A DNA stretch of 64,000 bases from Siphonodentalium dalli (GCA_032622095.1 CP136065.1:100201343-100265342); one strand, 5' to 3'. Shown: positions 1 to 13,411, counted from the stretch's first letter. Numbers and translations: made by a program. Notes: generated from the letters alone by a model not told the origin.

Positions 1-2950
1 TAAATCTCTGACATATATATTATGCAAGCATGTCAAACCTCTCAGATTCATAACCTTTGAAGCTGGATATTTACATGTAAGCAAGAAATGAATTTCACCT
101 TCTACTATATTTGCATTCCAGTTGAGGCAACTGGTGTGTTCCAAAGTATCAATTTGTATCAAAACCGAATGTGCATTTTTTTCAGAAATTATGTCTTTAT
201 AGATCATCGGTTAAAGAGGCTTTCCTCGGTCGTGGTAGAGCAGAATTGGGGACTCCCCAAATTTCACTTCCGTACAGCAATATTGGGGCTACAGTGTGAT
301 TAAAAAGATGTAAACTAGTACTTATGCTGGGATTAAAATACAAGAAATCAGCCTATAGTCTGAACAATGCTTTCGAAGCACGCTCATATAGATCTTGCTG
401 AGCTGGGCCAAAGATACCAGACGCGGAGAATTCCAATCCTAGGTACTTATAACGCTGCACACATTCCACATCAAAACTGCCAATTTTAAAGTTATTCTTG
501 AGCAAACGCCCTGCTTTGCTGGATATAAGAACCTTTGTTTTGGTTACATTTATGTTTAGGCACCATTTCTCACAGTAAACTTGTAACAGGTCCAGATTGG
601 ATTGTAGATATGACGCGGTAGATGAGAAAAGTACATCATCAGCATATAAAAATACGGAATTGACTTTTTAGAAATACATTGTCCTTGAAGCTCTTGAAAA
701 TTTCAGGTACATCATTGATAAAAATCTTGAACAAATTAGGACTCAGAAAGTTCAATCATTGACGAACACCAATTTCTTGACTGAAGAAATCGGTTCTTTC
801 ATTACCAAATCGCACACAGGACTGAGACTTATTATACACATTGCTAATCAGATTGTAAAATACGGCACCGAGACCAATTTGAAGCAATTTGAGTCTGATG
901 CCTGTGTGTATAACAGTGTGAAAAGCTTTCTGATAGTCAACAAAGCAGGCATACAATTTACCATCCTTTTCATTACAATATTCATCCACAAGTCATTTAA
1001 TGACAAACATGTGGTCAGCTATTCGGGCCTTATTTGAAAATCCAATCTGACATTCATTAATTATTATGTGGTTAAGAAGGAAACAAAATAATCTTTTGTT
1101 CATAATAGAATTAAACAATTTACCAACAGCGCTAGTTATTGAAATTCCCCTGTAATTATTATGTTCACTGACAGATTTGCTGTTATGGATAGGAACAAAA
1201 TATCCATCGGAGAACAACTCTGGATATACTCCATTGCAGAGACATGCATTATATAAGTTATGTAAACAGGGCAAGAGAAAAAAATGACCCTGATATCAGC
1301 AAATTATTTGAAATTGAGTCTATACCTGCCGCCTTGTTTATCTTCAACCTTTTAATAGCATCACTGATTTCTTAAGAGGATAAACGAACATCCAGTTCAT
1401 TAAAACATATTGTTATTTCATAAGTTTGTAACTGGTTATCAAATTCAGTGATTCGTTCCGCATATGACACATTTGATTATCCCAGGTTCTTAAAGTGACC
1501 GAGCCACGTGTCGTGATCAATGGCATCAGTTAACTTCTTAACTTTACTTCGGAATTTATTTAACATTTGCCAGTATAATTTGTTTGGGGTTGTTTTCGTG
1601 AAGGGAATCAATTGTATCCATATGTGAAGCATAAGAGGCTTTCCGTTTAAATTTACGCAGCTTAGTGTATTGCCTACCTATATAATTTATAGTAGTGACC
1701 TCTCACAGACGGGTCTAAACTTAGAGTAAACTTTACCATAATTAATGAGTTGTTGTCTCCTTTTCCCAAGATCTCCATCAAACCAAGGCTTACTATTTTT
1801 CTTTCTCTTCCTTGATGGGTACTTCAAGGAAATCTTAGTGGCTTTAGTTAAACAGCCAATCAAATCTTCAGTAGCCTTATTAATTCCTACTGAATTTTTC
1901 AATTTTAATTCAGAAATTACTTTCAGTTGAGATTGCAGATTTGGAGTACTTAGCGCACTATGTAACAAATCACATGAATTGTCTAACCATAAGGGTGCAG
2001 AAGAAATTTTATTCGTGGGACTAGGGAAACTGTTACCTTTCGGGGCATACATAGCAGACAGTTTCCATTCTAATATGCAGTGGCAGTCAGACAAGGTTGG
2101 AGTGAAATCAGACACTTTAAATAGGATAAGCTCATTAAGTATGTCCCGTGATACAATAACATAGTCAATGACACTGGACCCAAGTGGGGTGTGACTAGTA
2201 AATTTACCAAAGGCGTCTCCAAATGTTCGCCCATTCAGAATACGGAGCTGATCCGAAATACATAGATCGATCAGATCTTTTCCACGTGCATCTAATTTAT
2301 TGTCCATACTCAGCAGAGAGTTCACATGCCCATCAGCCGAGTATGGGCAAGTAGATGTAATAAAGTTGACATGATCATTGTCAATAAAATCATTGGCATT
2401 TTAAACCCTTGCATTGAAATCACAACAGAGTGTAATATTCCCGAGTTACTTATATTTACACATCTTTTTCTCCAACTTGTCGCTTATGTCATCCTCAAGG
2501 GATTTTATATACTATGATGTTAGTGGGGGTAATACACCAAGCAAACAAATAAGTCTTTGGATAGAGAAAAACATGTTTTATCCAAATTTATCTATTTAAA
2601 TTCAGAATGCGAATTTGGGAGAATTTTGACATTCTTAGCAAGTTGTTCTTTAATGAGAATGCCTAGCCCGCCAAAGTATTTGTTGTTCTTTGACTTCTCT
2701 TTACTGAATGAAACATGAAAGATCCTATTATGTCGGGAATTGTATCTTGTCCGACATGGGTCTCGGTGAAGAGAACAATATCGTATGGAGATATCTCCTT
2801 CAGAAAGACTTTATCGGTTGTCTTATCATTTGCTTTGCTAGCAAGACCTCCAATGTTCCAACAACATAGTCTAATAAAGAAAGGTATACTTTTCCTATTA
2901 GCCACAATCTGCTTTGAGAATGACAATGGATCAATATAAGAAAGATACAA
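1..2950 (-). pseudogene. LINE ORF2 remnant (APE endonuclease + reverse transcriptase), open at window edge
   Basis: Read on the minus strand, this is a broken ORF2 of a non-LTR retrotransposon. From 2950 downward it shows the start of an APE-type endonuclease (CWNIGGLASK, then YDIVLFTETH). At 2325-1687 follows the C-terminal endonuclease part (DLIDLCISDQLRILNGR, SSVIDYVIVS, then SDCH in place of the usual SDH). Reverse transcriptase blocks follow: NNYRGISITSAVGKLF (within 1274-993), FVDYQKAF (within 989-756) and YADD at 646-635. A PILLYGSEIWG-like segment lies near 300-240. The frame is interrupted by stops and frame shifts, and the normally conserved AFD after FVDYQK reads AFH. It is a dead copy of CR1/L2/jockey type; the exact clade is not settled. 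The element continues past base 1. Confidence 0.88.
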
Positions 2951-3306
2951 AAAAAAAACTGAAGAGAAAATATAAACTATATAATAAACTTAAACAAAAA
3001 TAATCTCAGGTTTGTTTATCACACTTCTACAAGGAAATGTGACTCTGATAACCTTATATGTAATTTATATGTTTAACAATAAACTTAATACTAGTATTAT
3101 AAAGGTGTAATTAAACTATAAACATAACAAATGCTGCGGAATCACATTCACTGGGTATGATAGCTGTAAATTAAAGCCAATGCATGATGAACCCAAACGA
3201 GTCAGCCAGTATTTTTGTTTGTTTCCTTCAACTCAGCTAAACATGTCGAGTTAACACGCAGTCGTCTACCCACACAATCGTTTGTATGTTAGTCAGATAG
3301 AAAGCA

Positions 3307-5488
3307 GGGGCCTGTTTCATGAAGCAAGGTCATAAGATTATCTTAAGATGGACTTAATCTAAGATCTAAGGTGGATCTTATGATGTAACTTTTCCGTTTC
3401 AAGAACGCGTTTCACAAAACAAGATTAAGTCCTACTTAAGTAGTAAGTTAAGTTCCCGCTCATTTAGACTGGTTATCGACAATTTTCTACAGTCCGGAAC
3501 GAAAAAATGTGGTCTTGTGCAATCTTTATGTACGGCATTGAGAGGTTATCGAGAAAGAACCGAGTCCGAGTTGACATTATTGTGTGACAGGGATGCTGTA
3601 TAGCGACTGGGGTGGGTGGGCGAATCAGCGCATGTATCTTAGTGTCTATAGTCAATGCATGGCCTTATATTCGCATATGGATCTTAGACTTGTATGAGTT
3701 CCACGATGTGAATTCGAACATGAGTACATCGCAGGCTCTTAAAATGACGAGCTTTGCGTTTACTGACGAGTGGCGGTGTCAGAAATAAGACAATATAATT
3801 ATATATGGATCGATGCATGACTGCGACCATGCATTCACGCCGAGTTAATCAACTGAGAGCAATGATCAGGCGGCGATTTTTTTTATGTGAGCCGACATAA
3901 CTCGTATATTATCGACCACCGCTCTCTACGTGTAGCAATAATCAAAATAAATCGGCGATGTCATCAGGACACACATAGGTCATTTTTCGATTAAAAGGGA
4001 AATGAAAAATATTTGTTAGAGTAACTTTTTAATTATTTTTATGCAGATGTTTTATGCGGTTGTCATACCATGGATATATATATAAACTACGTTTTCGTTA
4101 GCACATTCGTATTAAGGGGTGTCATCGTTACGGGTGTGTATATCATATATACAGTATGCTGTACAACGGTGATCCCACCCCTGCAAAAAAACATGACAAA
4201 AATTTGGACAGCCTTGAAAATCACGACATACATGTATGGACATGGGCATAAACTCAATAAAAATAATATTCTCTATAGAAAATTGTCACTATTTCTAAAA
4301 CATATTTTGATAAAGAGCGTTTGTGTTACCTTTCCTATATGACATATCTGCTTTGTAAACAGCCGACGGAAATATGGAAAGAGGAAAGAATCAATACATT
4401 AATTGATCTCATTTTACCCCATCTCCCACACACATGGAATAAAACATAGAGGAGATTGTGAGCTTTGAGCTAGGCCATAATTCTTATCAAAAGTTTAATT
4501 CGTGGGTAAATACAATTTTATAATATATATTATCTATAGGTCACATACACAGCTGATAATTGACTATATCCTACATTCGACGAGGCTCGGGGTGGCTAGT
4601 TGGTCTCTGTGGGGGGGGGGGGGGGTACATCGTACAATTTCCAACTGCACCCGCCCCTTAATTGAACCGGGCCAAACTTCCATGTTCGCGAAATGCCATG
4701 TCCACCACACCCGTTGGATTTAAACTTTCCAATTGGTATCTCAAATATTCCAACAGTTCGAAATTTCTAACCTGACGCCCCTAAAGTTGGTGATTTTCGG
4801 TTGCTGCTGTTTGTCTAAAACAACACATTCCTTTACTAGTTAGAAATTCAAACAATTGAAACCTATATATAGTGTACGATTAATGTTCTTGTCAGGCATG
4901 AAATTTCCAATTGCTAAACATTTTGACCAAAGTGTGTGTGTGGTGGTGGGGGGGGGGGGGGGGGTAGACAAGACACAAACCCCATTCGCCACGTCACTGA
5001 TGATAAGTCTGTACTCTGAATTGTTTTTACCAAATTAACCCTATGGTTATACGGTGGGGGTGGGGTTGCCCGCCAAACTTTGGTTTTGGAATGTTTGAGG
5101 TACCAGTTGGAATATTTAAACCCAAAGAGAATTTGGTGTTGTTTAAGGGGGCGTAGTTGGACATTTCGAGGCGAACACCCCCCTCTCACTCTGTGGCCAC
5201 GACCCTGTATACCAGACGACGTATTGCCCACCCAGACAATGTACAGATATCTCCGTAATTGCAAAATAACATAGGCCGCCATACTTGTGATCGATATGCC
5301 ACTTATCACGTGGGTCTTAACTTTAAGATTATCTTATGACACCTCACAGCAGTCTTACAGTTAAGACCAAAGTTAAGACCATCTTAAGTTAAGACCTTGT
5401 TCGTGAAACGCACTTATGACTGAAGTTTGAACTTATGACCATCTTAAGTCCCAACTATGTCATAAGTTGCTTTCATGAAACAGGGCCC
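3307..5488. mobile_element. Inverted-repeat DNA element inserted in the LINE
   Basis: The ends are inverted copies: GGGGCCTGTTTCATGAAGCAA on the left, and the right end reads in reverse complement GGGCCCTGTTTCATGAAAG. The similarity continues inward over at least 100 bases (both sides carry GCGTTTCAC and many CTTAAG/CATAAG words). AGCA flanks both ends (3303-3306 and 5489-5492), a possible 4-bp target duplication. The 2.2-kb interior has no convincing transposase, so it is non-autonomous or decayed. It carries two long G-runs near 4611 and 4950. Superfamily unknown. Confidence 0.65.
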
Positions 5489-5825
5489 AGCACTCTAAGT
5501 TTCTAACTGTAGACTTAAGACCGGATTCTTTGAAAGAAGTCTGAAATCAAATTACTGTGCTCATAACTGACAACTTCTAATGTCATTGTATGATGCAAAT
5601 GTAGATTATTTTGGAATCATGTACTCTTTCACGATACCAGTATAAAGCAATATTTATCAGTAAAAAGTAATAATTTCCATAAAGACAGCCTACCTATAAT
5701 ATTATAATAGAAATACTGATACTGACAGACAAACTGAACATTCATCATGCATATAAAGCAATAATTTTAAGCTGTTGCCACAAATTGAAATATTGAAACA
5801 GAAACCGCGAAAGCCACACAATCAC

Positions 5826-6444
5826 TTATCGCAAACTATGGGCCATTATTATATTTTCTCCAAGAACCACGACCTCCTCTATCGCGGCCTCTCCCACGAC
5901 CCTGACGACACATGGATATAATCTTTTATTTTTCTCTGGATCCTCTGATATTCCGAGTGCACCATGGATTGCCTTTCTGATATTGGATGCAAGTAGATCC
6001 GAACTTTCTGGGGACAGGTGGCACCGATCATCCGGGTTCAGCATGTCAGGATTAGCTACACCTATAAATATAGCATATTGCTGTTATCAACTAATAGCAC
6101 TGAAGAGTTATCTTGTACTTCGTTCCGGAGAAGAGCATTGATAATACATACATTCATGTTATGCATCATGTTGTCATCCCTTGGTGTGGTTAGTGAGATT
6201 AATATATTCATGAACGGACACAGCTTATTACATTCCTGAACAATGTCCATCATCAGGGACACACATTTCTGTGGGGAGTGATCCTTCAGAGAGTTGGTGA
6301 ATGAGTGAAACACAACTAGGTCTGACTGAATTTTACCTGTTTGGATTTGGATTATATAGTCTCCACCAGAGTGTATGCGATAACTTTGTAGCATTTGATT
6401 TGATCAGAGATTTTAGATTCGTCCAACTTTGCAACGTTATGGTC
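5826..6444 (-). pseudogene. LINE ORF1 remnant, C-terminal half with SGNH/esterase-like domain
   Basis: Minus-strand reading frames at 6394-6062 and 6044-5826 join into one protein segment. It contains VVFHSFTNSL (SGNH block III position), ILISLTTPRDD, and DDRCHLSPESSDLLASNIRK, where D-x-x-H fits the catalytic block V. Esterase-like ORF1 proteins of this pattern are known from CR1/L2-type LINEs. A small break separates the two frames near 6050. The upstream part is cut off at 6444 by an inserted element and resumes at 8955. ORF1 sits at the correct side (5') of the ORF2 remnant at 2950-1 on the same strand, so both probably belong to one element. Confidence 0.72.
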
Positions 6445-6882
6445 GGATTCGTCATCTCAGGTTTAAACCTGGTTTACGTAAACCTCTAGGTTTAAACCGC
6501 CGTGAGTCAGCAATATCCGCGGTTTAAACCCGAGACCGCAGGTCTAAATGACGCATTCGTCATCTCTGGTTTAAACCTGGTCCAGCGAGACCAGTGGTTT
6601 AGCAGTAGTGTCTCTGTGTCGTCGAGATAATTAATCGTACTTTCCTAATGCGGACCGCCTCGTTTTATTGATTGTGAAAATCAATAGTTACGATAGCGAG
6701 CATATTTTGATTGGAAATGTATGATCGAGAACCACTCACACCTCTAAAGCGTGTGTGGATAAGTTTTTGTCAATTTCGATATTTTGTTTGCGTTTTATAA
6801 GCTTAAGCCGGCAACTAAACCATCTAATTCGGCGGTCCAGCTAAACCAGCTTTACCGATGCTAAACTTGAGATGACGAATCC

Positions 6883-8106
6883 GTCTTTTCTTCATCGCGG
6901 TTTAGAATTGTCAAACAATCAGACAAAGGGTGGAGCTGTAAATAATCTCGAGTGAGGGCGTGTCTAAGTGGCGACTGCCGACATCATGTCACAGATGATT
7001 CATTCGCAAGCGAGCTTTGCTCAGATATGGCAAGTTCATTCAATATGATATTTACAACTATCTTGTGTCTGTGTGTTTTTTTTTTGGCTTGTGGCAATCA
7101 ACGTTTTAATTTTGACACCACTACTCGTGACCAGATATGCTATATACATAGTTTGCAATCCGAAACTTACATTCCACCAGTTCAAAACCTGGGAACTTTT
7201 TGATTTTCCGCATGACGGGAAATTTATGACATTGAAAAAAGCACGAACACGCATGTAATATATTTCTTTATTAAAAGCTGTCCCTCTTCATGGTTGCCCA
7301 CTTCCAACAGTTCAGACGCCGCGTCTGGTGTGCACTCATAATCAAATAGACTTTACTTGACTGACCTCTTGGTGATTGACTCGATTATGAAGCCTTTATT
7401 CAGGGTCAGAGGGCATGCGGCCCCTTTGTACGATAGGCGCCTGCGACACATTTGGGCACATTTTGATCATTTGAACATTTTAATTAAAAAAAATAATAAT
7501 TAAATTTAAAACAAACAAATATGTAATTTAAATTTTGTTTCTTGTTAGATTCAACTCCTTACTCAATTTAACAAAACAATTTTTTTCATTTTTTTAAAAT
7601 CAAAATATTTTATTTTTAAATAAACATTTATAAAACCTAACGCCGTTATACCATACGAGTCACTGCACATAATTTGGTTGATATCCAGGTCCAGGGGTAT
7701 TGGGAGAACGGTTGCGAACAGACAGACGGGCAAACTTATAGAGAGCTCATATACCATTTAATATATACAGATATACATGCAAATACACTAAATTTTGTCT
7801 TTGCGGGTAAGCATCTTGCAGAAAATCTATCACAAACAAAGTGATAAACAGCGCGTGAAACTTGTGTTCAGACATGCCCTTTGTCAGATTGATTTAAACC
7901 CAGAATGAGATCGGATTAATGGTCAATGGGCGGTACTTGTTTCTCAATGGATAAATCCATTGAGCGTGCACGCATTCGCGATAATTTATGATGTGTCAAT
8001 AACGTTTATCTTTTGGTCCGATTGGTAAGAGGGTAGCTTGACTCCATAATCATATCACCGAATCGAGTTGTCAACTAGAGGTGTGACTGTCCCAATAGGA
8101 CTAAGG
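6883..8106. other. No gene seen; AT-rich filler inside the composite element
   Basis: Only short uninformative open frames occur. A very AT-rich run lies around 7480-7625. Nothing here resembles a known protein or RNA. Confidence 0.5.
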
Positions 8107-8838
8107 ATACCCCCCTGTTTTTAAAATACTAAGATGTTTCACATGTCAGTAAACATTTAGTTAAAATAATAAAATAACAGTTCCCATTGCAGGTGCACAA
8201 ACCTAACCGTAATCTTAAACCTATTGACCGAAAAATGTAGGAATAAAAGCTCGGACAAAATTATGCATTTTGCAAAAATGTTCTAAGTCGAAAAAGGGGA
8301 ATAACTCCACAAAAAAAGTCGGACAGACATCATAATCACAGGTTCTCATGGTACTAAATATCAGTGCCAAGATTAAAAAACATTGACCTAAAAATGTAGA
8401 AATAAAAGCTCGGACAAAATTAGGCATGTTGCAAGTCGAAAAAGGGGGATAACTCCACCAAAAAATGCCAGACAGACGTCATAATCGCAGGTGCACAGGT
8501 TACCATGGTACTAAATATCTGTGCGAAGTTAAAAAAAAATTGACCTAAAGATGTAGGAATAAAAGCTCGGACAAAATTTTACATGTTGCAAAAAAATTTC
8601 TAAGTTGAAAAAGGGGGAATAACTCCAGTCGGACAGGAGTCATAATCGCAGGTGCACAGGTTCCCATGGTGGTTGATGCCTGTGCCAAATTTCACGGAAA
8701 TTGATCAAAAAACGACCGAGAAAAACTCCGGACAAATTTGTGTCCACGGACGGACGACGACGACGGACGGACGACGGACGGACGACGGACAAGCTGACTC
8801 CAGTATACCCCCTAACTTAGTTGCGGGGGGGGGGGTAT
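8107..8838. repeat. C/G-ended element with three ~155-bp internal repeats
   Basis: It starts with ATACCCCCC and ends with a G-run followed by TAT, so the outer bases form a short inverted repeat. Inside, a unit containing TAGGAATAAAAGCTCGGACA and GATAACTCCACC-like words recurs near 8230, 8395 and 8550. Next to the right end is a GACGGACG-type simple repeat (8745-8790). It looks like a short interspersed or non-autonomous element nested in 6445-8954. It is non-coding. Confidence 0.5.
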
Positions 8839-8954
8839 AATTAGCTGGCAACTGAAACGACAAAAACGCCCACTTAGACCCGGTTTGGCTGGACCGCCAA
8901 TGTAGGTTTAAACCAGGTTTAAAGTCGGAGGTTTAAACCGGAGATGACGAATCC

Positions 8955-9431
8955 GGCCTATATGTTCCAATTATGGTGACTGTGGGTATGTTCGTTCCTT
9001 TTGACTCTGCTTGTTCGTTTTGTGATGACGGTCCAGATGATGTTACGGCAATCGAATTGGCAATATGAGTTTTGAGGGATATTATTTCTTCGTGAGAATG
9101 CTCCACTTTCCTTCTGAGTTCCTCATTCACTGTTTCAAGATACTTTAGGTCCGAATTCTTTGTCTCAAGTTGATCGCTGCTGAATTTTATTTCAGAACTA
9201 GTTGCAGATATCAGTGTGGTTAGTTCTTTCTGACAAGCTGTATCTGATTTATCTCATGCTACAGACAGCTCTTAAGTTGAGAGATATCAAGGGCAGAATT
9301 ACATTTCTCAATTTGAATTTTAGGGGTAAGTAAAAATTCTCTGTTTTTTTCTCAGCGGATTGTGATTCTGGATGCATGGCATGTGCTTCAATTTCTGGGT
9401 GGATGTGTTCCACGTTCACACCGTTGAGCAT
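8955..9431 (-). pseudogene. LINE ORF1 remnant, N-terminal coiled-coil part
   Basis: Minus-strand frames here give a charged, helix-prone stretch (MNEELRRKVEHSHEEIISLKT) ending in TVTIIGT. That ending resembles the hydrophobic strand that opens the SGNH domain in LINE ORF1 proteins. The sequence DHNVAKLDESK at 6444, on the far side of the inserted element, is a plausible continuation. A second frame (9431-9249) supplies a further N-terminal part with glutamate- and histidine-rich sequence. Frame breaks show decay. The ORF1 start is not certain. Confidence 0.55.
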
Positions 9432-10820
9432 GTCCTAGAACCCAAGATGGCGTCCAACATGGCCGACGTGTTACAAAAAAGTCAGTTTAGTCCGTTTTGT
9501 TGGAGACAATATATTATATACTGTAGGCAAATGTATACATTATTGGGATGCTATTACATTGTACTACATTTTTCAGGCAAAATTGGAACCCCAATAGCAA
9601 GATGGCTGCCAAATTGGTGACCTGAATTGGACATTAGACACATTTTCACTCACATCTTCTATATCCGTTTCTACTGTTTGGAGCTGACGGTACATTGTTG
9701 TTTGTTTTCCTATTATTGAAAACTAATTGTCCATTAAGTTTGAATCCACAGAAACGTGCCATCCCATTTCTTCCATATATATATATGGACATACATGTAC
9801 ATGAATTAATTCCATCGAATGCGCAACAAATGTACCATGCACATGCAGAGTACGTGTACCATCATCGGTTAGTATTTATAATAATAGCTTATAACCAAGG
9901 TGCGTGACCACCGACCTGACAGCTGATTAGAGACAATCAAACTGGCACGCTGACCAATATATACACAGGTGAAAAGCGGGCTGGTCTATCAGCGATTGCA
10001 CAATAATATTGTTCGAGTTAATTGTTGAAAGGAAATCACCCATGACGGCATGACCCCAGATAAACATCTAACTTAACCGCAGAGCGAATTAGAATCCATA
10101 CGACAATCAGGTGCTTGTACTAAATCATTTTTATCCAAAAGTTGAAAACCGTATAGCTGAGTATCCGGATAGCCGTAATTCTTATCCGGCGAAGTATAAA
10201 CACTCTATTGTTATCGCTGCCGGCTACAGCGAATGCGATCTTCGCCGGGTAATGTATAAACACCCCCTCAGTCCATTTCAATCCCTAAACAAATTTATTT
10301 TTATATAAGTTCGTGTTTCTAGCAATATCGCAATGTTTCAATGCACAGGGTATTATTACTTATATAATTCAATCTCATTGGTGCTTGGAATTATTGAACA
10401 TTTTAGATGGTGAATATAATCATTCATGGCAGCCGAAATGGTGACCGATGTATCGAAAGTGTTATTTGGTGACACACACCTGAACAATTTAGTAATAGCT
10501 AAAGTATCATGCAAGCCGTATACGACTGATACATTGTTTGTTTACAGGCTTCTTCATAGAAGCAATGCAGTTCGGGTCCCTGTTCAGGAATTAGATAATC
10601 AAATAGCTTAAATATTACAGAAATAAAAACAACTATTATGGTTAAAGTTCAACATAATCTGCCTGTGGGAATGGTATTAGTCGTGATATGGTATATCGAC
10701 TGAAACTACCACACACATACTCAACAGACAATTATTAATTTCTGGTAACATTCCAGTTTATGCCAAATATTTCGTAGAACGCCATACTGACTACCGAGTA
10801 ATGATATAGCTAGGTGGCTA
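9432..10820. other. Intergenic stretch without a recognisable gene
   Basis: I see no domain-bearing frame. Two AAGATGGC-containing words occur (near 9445 and 9600), and a repeated TCCGGCGAAGTATAAACAC-like word occurs near 10187. A 61-residue open frame at 10426-10611 has no recognisable family. Confidence 0.5.
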
Positions 10821-11830
10821 ATGATTGCTCATTTTGATCGTTTTCAGAACATTGAGATAGCACCCAACATGGTCATCCCATCATATCACCAACCCTCGTT
10901 GAAGAACCGGCCGAACTCATGTTTCATCCAATCCTTTTGTGAACCAATAAGAAATAATGGATTCAACTCTGGGGGTGGTATTGCAGTCTGTTTTGCAAAC
11001 CATATAGCATTTTTGAGTATACCGGAACTGGAATTCGATAACTCGGTCATTTGGTTGAGAATTTATACTAGCTACTTATTGTGCATATCTTACAGATCCG
11101 ATTAATTTTGCGATCCTGACTATTGGAAACTCTTAGATGTGAGTTTATCGACATTGCATTGGATCTTAACCAACCGCTAATACCACAGGATATTTCAACT
11201 CAAACGCAATCAACCCGGATCCAAAATAAATGCCATAACATATGCCTACCGTTTAAGAAACCTGACTGAGTTTCCCACTGGAGTAACAGAAACCACTAGT
11301 ACTCTCCTCGACCCAATTCAAGTCAATGAACATGTTGTATCTTACCATGTCCATGTTTTGGATCTCGATATATCAGACCACTATGCAGTATATGCATACG
11401 TCGCCGTTGAGTTTACAGTCCACAGGAGGCCTTTTACGGTGCTGTTTGGCAGTATCGAAATGCCGAGTTTTAACGGACTCGGTCAATGATTTTTGAACTG
11501 GATTGGAATAACATTCTGAAAAGCACTAAAGACATAAATTCGGCGAAAATATCTCACAATTATGAAAGAAACAGTTCCCAGAAGAAAGTTCTTATCCGAA
11601 AAAACGACAAGTGTTGGTTCAATTATGAACAAAGATCTGCCATCCGCAGTAGAAATCATTTATGCCGCATAGCCCTTAAATCAGGGAAACCGAAAGATTG
11701 GCTAGGTACAAAAAGAGTCGAAATTCTGTAAACAATATGAAAAAGTATGCAAAAGCTAAATGTGATCAAAATCTGGAGACTTCAATAAAGTCTGACCCAT
11801 CCGCAAAATAAAATGGCACATTGTCAAAGA
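10821..11830 (+). pseudogene. LINE endonuclease fragment, plus strand
   Basis: Plus-strand frames contain SGGGIAVCFAN followed by a hydrophobic strand, later DISDHYAVYAYV (the SDH motif closing APE endonuclease domains), and near 11486-11731 a post-endonuclease linker with CWFNYEQRSAIRSRNHLCRIALK. That order and the W..E.R..IR.R...R..A.K pattern are typical of non-LTR ORF2 proteins. Frame shifts and stops break it, and no reverse transcriptase follows. It is a 5'-region fragment unrelated in strand to the LINE at 1-9.4 kb. Confidence 0.72.
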
Positions 11831-12199
11831 GCTGAGTAATGCCCTAAATAATCGACTCGTTAACCACAGCAGAATGATGGGTAACTTTTCCGGATTTAGT
11901 CGGAAATATGGCTAGTTTAACGCATGCGTTTAGGTACGCACGGCGCTTACACCTTTCACTTGTGCGTTGAACTATCCGTTAACTGTCCGTTTAATGAAAG
12001 CGTTTGACACCCATGCAATGCATTTAGCTCCATTTGTTTATTCAAAATGGTTTCATCAAAAGATGTAACCTTGTTTGTAGAGTGAATATCCCAAGTTGTT
12101 GTAGACCGAGAAGACTTGGTCTACATACTAAACAGTAGAATAATCTAGTATAATATGACAAAAGACACTTCATAACGGCACCAACTGCATGTAATATGG

Positions 12200-12372
12200 T
12201 AAAGTAGCCAAGTACAGTTCCATTGTACCATGGTAAATATTACTTTATCATGGTAGTACAAACTGTAACGTTGTATAGTACCATATATAGTAGATATCAA
12301 TTTAACCGTGGTAGTTCCATACTACCATGGTTGTACCATGATACGGTAGAATTTCATGGTACATGTACCATA
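12200..12372. repeat. TAGTACCATGGTA palindromic repeats, copy A
   Basis: Irregular repeats of the palindrome ACCATGGT separated by AGTA-type spacers. It corresponds to the longer tract at 17690-18235 in copy B. Confidence 0.6.
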
Positions 12373-13367
12373 AATTCCTTCGGCATCTTCAACTTAGCAA
12401 AAACAGATGCCAACTTTCTGGGAAATAGCAAATAAAATGACATTTAAATGTCACTCGGAATTAGGGTCTATTCATATTTCACACGCGCGTGCGATTAATC
12501 GCCGCGTTTTTTTAAGGTGCGTGTTAACACAATGCAGATCTATTCGTGACCAATTACCTTCATCAAACAACCACGTCCCATTCGTGACCAATCATCTTCT
12601 GCAATCAACCTCGTCATCGATATTGCCGTTACAGAGAATTGCATGGTTCACTCGGCCAGCATATACTATCCGGGTACAGTCATTCTCATAACTGATGGGC
12701 GACAAAATAATAAATGAAGTACGGAGAGGAAATGGCTTGGAACGAAGTTTCCAACGTATATATAGCTGGCATCAGTGGTGAAACACTAGCATTACATTAA
12801 CATATATCCCCACTTGAATATTCATCTTCACCACTCCCTTGGAACCCGAAATTCCACAATGCGTGAATCTTTATTCACCCCACTCCCTTGCATGTGTTGA
12901 CATTTTTCTCTTGGGGTATTTTTGAAACCACTATGCTATTCACCCAATCCCCTTACATCTGTTGCCATTTTCCTATAACTGGTACCAAAACTGTCCAACT
13001 GTTGGAAGTATTAAGATCCTGCAGTCCATATGGTCGGAATATGTACAACTGATAGACAATTCAGCCGGGATTTTATTTTGGACAAATCGGATGAACCCAG
13101 AATCGTATTTGGCTCAAAGCGCGTTTGTGTGTATTCCTGCCAACCACAAGACAATTAATTTCCGCTTTTTCGACTGCAGATAACTCCGACTGGCCGGCAC
13201 TTTACAACTGAATCAACTGTTACTGATAGAACATTCACATAATAGGTCAAATATCTGGCCAAGACTGATTGGCGTGTGCCGTTTAGCATGTGCGATCACA
13301 GATGATAAGCCGCCAATGATGATCAAATTGAAATCAATCGCTCATGTGAACAGCGTCCTTGCGACAT

Positions 13368-13411
13368 AATTCGACCTTAAACGACGCGTGTGTGACTGTT
13401 AAGGTCGAATT
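13368..13411. repeat. 13-bp inverted repeat hairpin
   Basis: AATTCGACCTTAA is followed after 18 bases by TTAAGGTCGAATT, a perfect stem inside the Harbinger-like element. Confidence 0.7.

Larger units (their letters stand above)
6445..8954. mobile_element. Inverted-repeat element splitting the LINE ORF1
   Basis: The left end begins GGATTCGTCATCTCAGGTTT and the right end is its inverse (AAACCGGAGATGACGAATCC). Subterminal sequence on both sides is rich in GGTTTAAACC. A third copy of the end lies at 6863-6882 (inverted), so 6445-6882 may be a complete 438-bp unit by itself and the whole may be composite. No clear target duplication was found. The interior holds no recognisable gene. Confidence 0.65.
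1..9431 (-). mobile_element. CR1/L2-like LINE interrupted by two DNA elements
   Basis: This is an inferred whole element. ORF1 pieces at 9431-8955 and 6444-5826 and ORF2 from about 2950 are collinear on the minus strand. Removing the two inverted-repeat insertions (3307-5488 and 6445-8954) leaves an ORF1 of about 1.1 kb and a linker of about 0.7 kb before ORF2. The 3' end lies outside the window. It is less certain that the two ORFs come from one insertion than that each is LINE-derived. Confidence 0.6.
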
